Of a stretch of DNA of 64,000 bases, positions 1-5,861 are shown piece by piece. This DNA is from Cyanobium sp. Aljojuca 7A6 (GTDB taxonomy: Bacteria; Cyanobacteriota; Cyanobacteriia; PCC-6307; Cyanobiaceae). The stretch covers positions 1 through 64,000 of the forward strand of contig NZ_JAGQCY010000014.1 in NCBI RefSeq assembly GCF_024346455.1, read 5' to 3'. The notes under the pieces were generated by a model. The model worked only from the letters and a program-made list of their open reading frames with translations. It had not been told where the DNA came from and made no database searches. Made by a program: the position numbers and the translations under genes. The first letter of the stretch is position 1, and every line of letters starts with the position of its first letter.

Positions 1-317
1 ACGACCTGGCGAAGTCCAAGGCGCTACAAGACGCCCTCGTCTCTGAAAAAGACGCCCTCGCTTCCGAGAAAGACGCCGCCAGCCAGAGCGCCAACGACCT
101 CCAGCAGAAGCTCACCGCCCAGGCTGAGGTCTTGCAGCAAGCCCACAACGCCCGCGATCAGCACGCTGCCCTGATCAAAAGCCTCCAAGACGACCTGGCG
201 AAGTCCAAGGCGCTACAAGACGCCCTCGTCTCTGAAAAAGACGCCCTCGCTTCCGAGAAAGACGCCGCCAGCCAGAGCGCCAACGACCTCCAGCAGAAGC
301 TCACCGCCCAGGCTGAA
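1..317 (+). repeat. 189-bp tandem coding repeat (about 1.7 copies visible)
   Basis: Bases 1-127 recur nearly identically at 190-316, an offset of exactly 189 bp (63 codons, nine heptads). The near-perfect nucleotide identity points to recent duplication or gene conversion, and more copies probably lie left of the window. Confidence 0.85.
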
Positions 318-371
318 GCCCTCCATCGTCTCCGGCATCTGGCCCGGCCCTTGGCCGCAAGCCGCCCGTGA
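3..371 (+). CDS. Coiled-coil repeat protein, 3' part only (5' end outside window)
   Basis: The reading frame is open from the window edge to a TGA at 369-371, so only the C-terminal ~122 residues are visible. They are almost entirely heptad-type coiled coil (short motifs such as SEKDALASEKDAA and QQAHNARDQ) made of a 63-residue unit repeated about 1.7 times. The last ~15 residues (ending LARPLAASRP) leave the repeat and are Arg/Pro-rich. The repeat is closely related to the one in the gene at 1080-2756, so the two are paralogues or recombination products. No catalytic domain is visible. By position it belongs to the polysaccharide island; a structural or scaffolding role is inference only. 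Confidence 0.6.
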   Translation, partial: DLAKSKALQDALVSEKDALASEKDAASQSANDLQQKLTAQAEVLQQAHNARDQHAALIKSLQDDLAKSKALQDALVSEKDALASEKDAASQSANDLQQKLTAQAEALHRLRHLARPLAASRP

Positions 372-384
372 TCCAATCAATCTG

Positions 385-1068
385 TCACGAGATCCTTGAG
401 CTGTCAGAGCCAAGCCTTTCCGCCATGGCGTCGACTTCCAGCCTGATCTGAGCGAGCTGTGTGGCAAGTTGATCCCTTTCCTGCTGCAGCTCCTCCAGCT
501 CCAGAAGTCGGGTCGCCAGTGGATCGCGCAGCCAGGCGTCCTTCCGCCCTTCTTGCCGGCAGAAGCCCCGTGCCACGAGCCAGGCGTCTAACGCCTCACC
601 CCAGATCTCTGCGGCCCTGGGCCCCAGCAGCTCCACCCGCTCCAAACGAACCAGCCAGAGGCCTGCCCCCTGCAGCGCCCCAAGTGGATCACCTTGACGC
701 ACCAACAGCTGCAATGGCGTGGTGCTGCTCTGGGCTTGTGGCCAGCCCTCCAGCAGCGTGTCCAGCCGAGTGCCCACCATCCTCTGCTCCGCCAGCAGCT
801 TCACATTGGGATAGTGGGACTGCCACCCATCCATTCCAAGGGGACCGTCCAGCCGGTGATCACTGAACCAGTGCCACAACACATCAGCTTCGGTCTCGGC
901 AGCCAGAACGGCATGACGCCAGCTCAGCGGTTCCTGGCGGCGTTCCAGGGGCAAAGTCAAAGCCGACAGCCGCTCCCCATCCGCTTCGACCAGCAAGGTG
1001 GGCCCCGCAGGTAGCTGAGTGATCAGGCTTGGTGCCCCGATCACAATATTCAAGGGCGATTCAGGCAC
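385..1068 (-). CDS. Hypothetical island protein, possibly a degenerate FkbM-type fold
   Basis: A leftward gene of about 228 residues if the GTG at 1068 is used (a GTG at 1044 is also possible; neither has a clear Shine-Dalgarno). The middle reads LQLLVRQGDPLGALQGA and later GFCRQEG, which resembles the spacing of the 'D-V-Q-G ... L-x-G-A ... GF' core of FkbM methyltransferases, but the usual acidic SAM-binding residues are not evident. The C-terminus is a short coiled coil rich in LEELQQERDQL. It sits between two rightward coiled-coil genes, convergent with the first (13-bp gap) and divergent from the second. Assignment to FkbM is weak; a non-catalytic relative or unrelated protein is equally possible. 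Confidence 0.5.
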   Translation of the reverse strand: MPESPLNIVIGAPSLITQLPAGPTLLVEADGERLSALTLPLERRQEPLSWRHAVLAAETEADVLWHWFSDHRLDGPLGMDGWQSHYPNVKLLAEQRMVGTRLDTLLEGWPQAQSSTTPLQLLVRQGDPLGALQGAGLWLVRLERVELLGPRAAEIWGEALDAWLVARGFCRQEGRKDAWLRDPLATRLLELEELQQERDQLATQLAQIRLEVDAMAERLGSDSSRIS

Positions 1069-1079
1069 CAGGAGACAGG

Positions 1080-2756
1080 ATGGGCTTGTCCAACTTAAGT
1101 TCCAGTCATTGTGGCCGACCTGCCGTGTTTCATTGGTATTCCCCTTTCCCCCTAGAACCAGCTCTCGAGGAGCACCTGAGCACAGGGGGACTGCGGCGGA
1201 CGGCCGACGACGCTGGGGCTTCGGTGGACCTCCTCCTCTACGACACCCCTGACGCCGTCTTGAAGATCTGGCGCCAGCTGGACCAGCCAACCCCCGACAG
1301 CAAGGAACTGCTGGAGGGATACCGCAGCCTGGCCCGGAAGAGGGATGGCTCCCGGCTGATCAGCTCATGGCGCCTGCGCCAGCTCAAAGCGGATGAGTTA
1401 CTAGCCTGGCTCCGTGGCGAGACCACTTGCCCCACTGTCCCCATGTCATTGCCAGAGGTGGACGCGCTTTTGGCCGTGGTGACGCGTTCGGTACTGGAGG
1501 TGGAACCCGATGCCTTGGAGGCCTATCTCGACCTCGAACTTCTGGCTGAACTTGCCGGTACCACTCCCGACAGCAACTACATCCATCGGCTCGACAACAG
1601 TGCCAGTGCCGAGGCCCTGCAAAGCCGCTGGTGCCAAACAGAACAGCAGACCATCAAGGTGAAGCACCTGGTAGAGGAGTTGGCTCAGCTCAATACAGAG
1701 TATGACGGGTTGGTCAAGAAGAAAGATGCCGCGCTCCAGGACGCCGACAACCTTAAACAACAGCTCCAAAGCCGCCTTCAGGAGCTGGAGGCTGCCAACC
1801 AAGCCATCAAGGAATCCAGGGAAGAAGCCGAGCTCACCCTCCTGCAGCTCCACCAAGTGCAGGAGGAGCACGAGAACTACTTCCTGCGCTCACGCGAACA
1901 AGATGACTTCACCGTCCAGCTCCAAACCAAAGTCGATGCCCTCGCCACCGAGAAAGACGCCGCCATCCACCGCGCCGAAGAACTTCAGCTGCAGGTCACC
2001 ACCCAGGCTCAGGCCTTGCAGCAAGCCCACAACGCCCGTGATCAGCAGGCCGCCCAGCTCAAACGCCTCCAAGACGACCTGGCACAATCCAAGGCACAAC
2101 ACGACGCCGTCACCTCTGAAAAAGACGCTCTCGACACCGAGAAAGATGCCGCCATCCACCGCGCCGAAGAACTTCAGCAGGAGTGCACCGCCCAGGCTCA
2201 GGCCTTGCAGCAAGCCCACAACGCCCGTGATCAGCAGGCCGCCCAGCTCAAACGCCTCCAAGACGACCTGGCACAATCCAAGGCAAAACACCAGGCCCTG
2301 CAGGCTGCTCAAGCGAAGTGCTCCGACATCACCAATCAACTCCAACAGCGCAACCAGGAGCTCCTCACCCTGCAGCAACGTTATGACCAGCTGAGCATGG
2401 CCCAGAACGATCTCAGCGCCCAGGTCCAGTCCAAGGATCAGGCCCTCCAAGCCGCCTCAGCAAGCACTACTGACCTCGGAAATCAACTCCAACAACGCGG
2501 CGAGGAGCTGGAGACTGCCAACAAGAACCTAACGGAAGCCCAGCAAGAAGCCGAGCGTACTCTGCTGCAACTGCATCAGGTGCAGGAGGAACTCGAGCAC
2601 TACTTCCTGCGCTCACGTGCAGGAGACGAGCTGAGCCATGCGCAGGCGCAGGAGAATTCCCGGGCCATGGGGCTGCTGGTCCGCATGATCCGTCTCCAGG
2701 CCAATGGTCTTCTTAACTACCCAGCTCGCTCCTCACCGGCTGACCTGGGCGCGTAG
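1080..2756 (+). CDS. Long coiled-coil protein with nine-heptad repeats and conserved LHQVQEELE motif
   Basis: The protein is about 558 residues. The ATG at 1080 is chosen because AGGAGA lies five bases upstream. The first ~200 residues look globular (hydrophobic stretch VDLLLYDTPDAVLKIW); the rest is a long Gln/Ala/Glu-rich coiled coil. A 63-residue unit repeats from about residue 290 to 400. The motif LLQLHQVQEE followed by YFLRSR occurs twice, once before and once after the repeat block; I recall this motif as common in proteins of polysaccharide loci in cyanobacteria and proteobacteria, function unknown. No enzyme motif is visible. The protein shares its repeat with the partial gene at the left edge. 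Confidence 0.7.
   Translation: MGLSNLSSSHCGRPAVFHWYSPFPLEPALEEHLSTGGLRRTADDAGASVDLLLYDTPDAVLKIWRQLDQPTPDSKELLEGYRSLARKRDGSRLISSWRLRQLKADELLAWLRGETTCPTVPMSLPEVDALLAVVTRSVLEVEPDALEAYLDLELLAELAGTTPDSNYIHRLDNSASAEALQSRWCQTEQQTIKVKHLVEELAQLNTEYDGLVKKKDAALQDADNLKQQLQSRLQELEAANQAIKESREEAELTLLQLHQVQEEHENYFLRSREQDDFTVQLQTKVDALATEKDAAIHRAEELQLQVTTQAQALQQAHNARDQQAAQLKRLQDDLAQSKAQHDAVTSEKDALDTEKDAAIHRAEELQQECTAQAQALQQAHNARDQQAAQLKRLQDDLAQSKAKHQALQAAQAKCSDITNQLQQRNQELLTLQQRYDQLSMAQNDLSAQVQSKDQALQAASASTTDLGNQLQQRGEELETANKNLTEAQQEAERTLLQLHQVQEELEHYFLRSRAGDELSHAQAQENSRAMGLLVRMIRLQANGLLNYPARSSPADLGA
1950..2290 (+). repeat. 189-bp tandem repeat inside the coiled-coil gene
   Basis: The segment starting gagaaagacgccgccatcc at 1950 recurs at 2139, again an offset of exactly 189 bp. 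The unit matches the protein repeat of the partial gene at the left edge (shared QQAHNARDQ and LQDDLA blocks), so the period is conserved between two genes. Confidence 0.85.
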
Positions 2757-2784
2757 AATGCTACATACATACCAGTCTATCCAT

Positions 2785-2920
2785 AGCGCCAAAGAGAATC
2801 CAGTTTCAGAAGGACTTTCAATTCCTGGGTTTCTTCGGCTATACACCAGCGAGGTTCAGTGTGAGGCTGCTCTTGAGAAAGACCGCTAGCCTCAAGACGA
2901 CCATTACGGACCAATCGGCC
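2785..2920 (+). pseudogene. Broken IS1595-family transposase N-terminus (remnant 1)
   Basis: Translating rightward gives EGLSIPGFLRLYTSEVQ then CEAALEKDR, followed by TAG and PQ. This matches the start of IS1595/ISXO2-type transposases (pattern QFQ-x-GLS-x-x-EF-x-x-x-YG-x-E-x-QCEAAL-x-x-x-RWP). The TAG sits where the family has Trp, a single TGG-to-TAG change. A one-base frameshift lies just before GLS, since QFQK is found in the neighbouring frame. Nothing recognisable of the zinc ribbon or catalytic domain follows. This is a dead fragment, and it fills most of the 250-bp gap between flanking genes. Confidence 0.65.
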
Positions 2921-3006
2921 TCTCATTGAGACACAAGCACAAAAACCAGGGCGGTCAAGGGCGCAGCAACGCAGCAACTTGCACACCCCCCCCTGGATAG
3001 GGACCC

Positions 3007-3471
3007 CTAATATTTGTAAATCTCAACAGAATCTAGGTGGAGATGATTTGGTTCTTGAAGCTGCAAGCGAACAAAGCGAGTGTTGTAGCCGGAGCAGAAA
3101 ATCCGCAATGGGTTGCCATCTATGCCACCAAAATCTTTTGCTTGCTGACTCCCTTCGTAAACGCGGTGCCATCCTTCGCCGTCAATAGATATGTCAACAC
3201 AGAGCGTGCGAGCCCTGGGTATACTGATATCTGGATACAGGCGGTTGAAAACAACTATCTCGTCAAAGTCAACAACGTCATTAAAGTCAATTAGCAAGAA
3301 TGGCCTGTCCTCGTAGTCAGTATGGAACGAATAGGAGCCATTGCGCTCCCCGTTCACAGCCCGCTGAGCTTCGTCTGCCCCCACGCTCCACCACCTGCTC
3401 AGCGAGCTTTGGGTGCAGCGAGCAGTAATGGCTATGTTAAGACCCTCGATAACTGGTTCGATTTCTTGCAT
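3007..3471 (-). CDS. Discoidin (F5/8 type C)-like carbohydrate-binding protein
   Basis: A 154-residue protein starting at ATG 3471 (a GTG lies 12 bp upstream). It has the look of a single F5/8 type C jelly-roll: an N-terminal segment with AITARCTQSSLSRWW, then PFLLIDF, DEIVVFNR, a 'DISIDGEGWHRVYE' strand, and a C-terminal TRFVRLQLQEPNHLHLDSVEIY, the typical end of discoidin domains. Such domains bind glycans. There is no signal peptide, so it probably acts in the cytoplasm or is a spare module of a larger surface protein. It lies between two IS1595-family remnants, and is AT-richer than its neighbours, consistent with transfer. Confidence 0.65.
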   Translation of the reverse strand: MQEIEPVIEGLNIAITARCTQSSLSRWWSVGADEAQRAVNGERNGSYSFHTDYEDRPFLLIDFNDVVDFDEIVVFNRLYPDISIPRARTLCVDISIDGEGWHRVYEGSQQAKDFGGIDGNPLRIFCSGYNTRFVRLQLQEPNHLHLDSVEIYKY

Positions 3472-3650
3472 TGAATGTCTCACTATTTATGTACTATCGC
3501 ATGGGAAGACCATTTAGTCAACCCTGCATAGCAGCCTTTATGTCTGTACAACGTGACGTTGGCGGGCCTGTCAGTATGGATGGTTTCGGCCGGCGGGTTG
3601 GCTACCCTCAATTCCCGAAATCCAAGTCGCACCAGCCGAGTAGAGAGCTC

Positions 3651-3762
3651 CGAGCAGCCTAATCAGCTTCCTCAAGGCCAGTCTGAGTACCTCAGACTGG
3701 TGGATGTCAAGCGACATCCAAAACTGGTCCGGGACCAAAAGCGGACTTGATTAGGCTGCTTG
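3651..3762. repeat. Highly structured inverted-repeat element with three internal hairpins
   Basis: A perfect 13-bp inverted repeat (agcagcctaatca at 3653-3665 and its complement at 3748-3760) encloses three perfect hairpins in series: a 10-bp stem with 3-nt loop at 3678-3700, a 7-bp stem with 4-nt loop at 3702-3719, and a 5-bp stem with 3-nt loop near 3725-3737 (tggtc-cgg-gacca). This would fold as a four-arm structure. The right arm lies just upstream of the second IS1595 remnant, so it may include a transposon end, a MITE-like element or a structured RNA. Confidence 0.55.
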
Positions 3763-3814
3763 CTCCGCGAGCGGCAACTGAGTCCCAAACTGGTACGCCA
3801 GCACCAGTCAGATC

Positions 3815-3970
3815 ATGGGACGCAACGGCATTCAGTGCCAGAAGGGGCTTTCCGTTACCAGAGATCCAGCAATGCTACGGAACGGAGGCCCAGTGATGAA
3901 GCCTTGGCACAGATCCGATGGCCCGATCTCTTCCGTTGCCCGCGCTGCGACGGGGCTGCCCATGGTGTGA
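3815..3970 (+). pseudogene. Broken IS1595-family transposase N-terminus (remnant 2)
   Basis: An ATG at 3815 opens MGRNGIQCQKGLS. After a +1 shift the frame gives LPEIQQCYGTEAQ, and after a second shift EALAQIRWPDLFRCPRCDGAAHG, the start of the IS1595-type zinc ribbon (CPRC). The order of blocks is that of an intact IS1595-family N-terminus, so two indels have destroyed it. The rest of the transposase is absent; the sequence then runs into the end of the leftward operon. It is a different copy from the remnant at 2785. The 535-bp gap from 3484 to 4018 therefore holds this fragment plus the inverted-repeat element; nothing else is recognised there. Confidence 0.7.
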
Positions 3971-4018
3971 CAACGCTATCTCCGGCGTCTGGAGGCCATC
4001 TGCACGCAGGCCTGGCTC

Positions 4019-4966
4019 TCAACTCCGCAGACCAAGCAGGCGGAGCAACCGATCCCGCTTGCGCAGTGGGCCGCTTGTCTCTAGGGCCTGGCGCCCACGC
4101 AGCTGCTGAAATTCCTCCGCCCGGCAGACCTGGGCCTCCAGGCCGTCCAGAAACTGACGGAACTGCTCCAAGGCCTGCCAGCTCTGCTGCAACTCGCCGG
4201 GCGCATTCGCCACCTGCGCGGCATACGGCGACCCGGAAGCGGGATGCATCAGTGGAGCTGGAGACGGAATCACACCCAGTCCGGCCCCCGGCAGGCGGAC
4301 CACACCAGCCCCCGGCAGCAGGATTTTCCCGCCCGCGTCAAAGCAGACCTGCACCTCCTGCCCGGCCCAGGCAGGAGGCAGCTGATGCAGCTCGATCTCA
4401 AAGCCACACTGCTCCGGGTAGCCCTGATCAGCCATCCCTGGTCGGTAGCGATCGCAGCGAAGCTTCACCGGTGGCTGACCCGCCGCGTGCAGCCACACCT
4501 CAATCGGCTGGCCAGACCTCTGGCCGCGACGGTAGGCCCAGCCGTGAAGGGCGTCGCCTTCAGGACTGAGCCCATCGAAATGGCCCACAGCGCCGCGCAC
4601 CTCTGGGGCGAGCACCTGCTGCAGACGCTCCACCGTGCTGGCTGGCTGCGGCTGATAGGCCAGTTCCACGCTGGTGCCTCCATCGACAGAGAGCGCCAGC
4701 ACACGCGGGGCCTCCGCAAAGGCCACCGCAGGAAGATCGCCGCAGATCTCCAACTGGAACCCAAAGGCGCCCTGGATCCCAAGCCTCTGGCAGGCATCCT
4801 GGCGTGGCTGATTGATCAGGGCCTGCGCCAGCAGATTGGGCCCCACCAACAAGCGCACCTCAGAAAGAGGTGCTGCTGAACAGTGGACCCAGCCAGCGAT
4901 CAGGCCCGGTGTGATCGTATCGATGCCGCCGGCATGCTTGGGCTTGGAACGTCGACGGCGAAACAA
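4019..4966 (-). CDS. Tandem GW-module protein, last gene of the capsule operon
   Basis: A 315-residue protein of unknown function with two copies of one sequence module: residues about 16-73 (GLIAGWVH ... AFGFQLEI) and 129-193 (ALHGWAYR ... QCGFEIEL). Each has a 'GW[AV]' strand, an aliphatic strand and a terminal 'GF-x-[IL]-E' strand, suggesting a small beta-sandwich. The same module ends the sulfotransferase at 19016-20017. The C-terminal 70 residues are helical. It begins 16 bp after the dioxygenase gene and is the last gene of the leftward operon. A glycan- or protein-binding adaptor role is inference from the shared module. Confidence 0.65.
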   Translation of the reverse strand: MFRRRRSKPKHAGGIDTITPGLIAGWVHCSAAPLSEVRLLVGPNLLAQALINQPRQDACQRLGIQGAFGFQLEICGDLPAVAFAEAPRVLALSVDGGTSVELAYQPQPASTVERLQQVLAPEVRGAVGHFDGLSPEGDALHGWAYRRGQRSGQPIEVWLHAAGQPPVKLRCDRYRPGMADQGYPEQCGFEIELHQLPPAWAGQEVQVCFDAGGKILLPGAGVVRLPGAGLGVIPSPAPLMHPASGSPYAAQVANAPGELQQSWQALEQFRQFLDGLEAQVCRAEEFQQLRGRQALETSGPLRKRDRLLRLLGLRS

Positions 4967-4982
4967 CGGAACTCCTCGTCTA

Positions 4983-5861
4983 TCAGTGTGGAACCATTAT
5001 CCCTTGGACGCGGCCGCCTCTGAGCTTGCCTGTGGCCACATCCTGAGGCTGCCGAAAACAGGCACCTCCAGCAGAGAATTCAAAACTATGCATCGGCGTG
5101 GTGTATAAACAATCCGCAAAGAAGAAATGGTTCACCTGGCTCCAGCGCGTGCGCTCACGGTTGTTCACCGGCAGCCCCCCATGCAGCAGATTGGCGTGCC
5201 AAATGAGCACCTCACCTTGGCGCGGCAGGTAAGTTTCGGGCTGCAAACCATGCTGCTGCAGCTCCTGTCGCCAGATCGGCTCGAACAGGCGCTGGGGGTG
5301 GGGTTCAGCCGCCACGTCCTCCGGACTCAATCCCTCCGTTTCGGCACTGCGGTAGGGCAGACGATGGCTGCCTGGATAATACACCAGTGGACCCGCATCG
5401 GCCTCAATATCTTCCAGAGCCATCCACACGCCACACATGAAACCATGGGGATAACTATGAAAATGCACGGCATCACTGTGGAAGTGCTGCTGGCTGCCCA
5501 CCGGGAAGTTTAACGTTTGAAAGCAGAACGGGTCGCGTCCGTAGAGGTGGCGGAGCAGCTCCAACACCACCGCATGCAGCGCCAGCTCCCGAACAGCTTC
5601 GCACTTTTTCCAACTGTCTTGCAGACGCAGATCAACGGTCGTACCCTTTCTCCAACCATCCAGATCAAACTGGGGCTCCAGGGAAGCCCGAATCGCGCTG
5701 GCACGCTCGTGGAAGCTGTCATCCGCCAGATCCAGCAGGCAAAAGCCCTGCTCCGCCATCTGCAGAGCCTGCTGCCCATAGGGACCAAACGCCCCGGCGG
5801 CCACGCGGCCGGCCACATCAGGCCGATCAATCCAAGGCCTGCTGGCCAGATCCAGCCCCAT
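4983..5861 (-). CDS. PhyH-type Fe(II)/2-oxoglutarate dioxygenase
   Basis: A 292-residue protein with the phytanoyl-CoA dioxygenase pattern: metal-binding H128-x-D130 (QHFHSDAVHFHS) and distal H227 in WHANLLHGG, followed by an Arg-rich segment (NNRERTRW) expected to bind 2-oxoglutarate; YYPGSHRLP is also typical. The enzyme should hydroxylate an aliphatic or sugar substrate in the cytoplasm. Its ATG overlaps the stop of the upstream glycosyltransferase by one base (TGATG), so it is translationally coupled. In a capsule operon carrying an acyl-building module, the substrate could be the lipid or a sugar residue; the sequence does not decide. Confidence 0.8.
   Translation of the reverse strand: MGLDLASRPWIDRPDVAGRVAAGAFGPYGQQALQMAEQGFCLLDLADDSFHERASAIRASLEPQFDLDGWRKGTTVDLRLQDSWKKCEAVRELALHAVVLELLRHLYGRDPFCFQTLNFPVGSQQHFHSDAVHFHSYPHGFMCGVWMALEDIEADAGPLVYYPGSHRLPYRSAETEGLSPEDVAAEPHPQRLFEPIWRQELQQHGLQPETYLPRQGEVLIWHANLLHGGLPVNNRERTRWSQVNHFFFADCLYTTPMHSFEFSAGGACFRQPQDVATGKLRGGRVQGIMVPH

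Noticed and set aside
1-2290. CRISPR-like or VNTR regulatory repeat
   Set aside because: The 189-bp repeats are in-frame coding coiled-coil units without spacers, not a CRISPR array.
3651-3762. A tRNA or tmRNA gene
   Set aside because: The element has a four-arm outline but the outer stem is 13 bp, loops are 3-4 nt, and no T-loop or anticodon-loop consensus is present.
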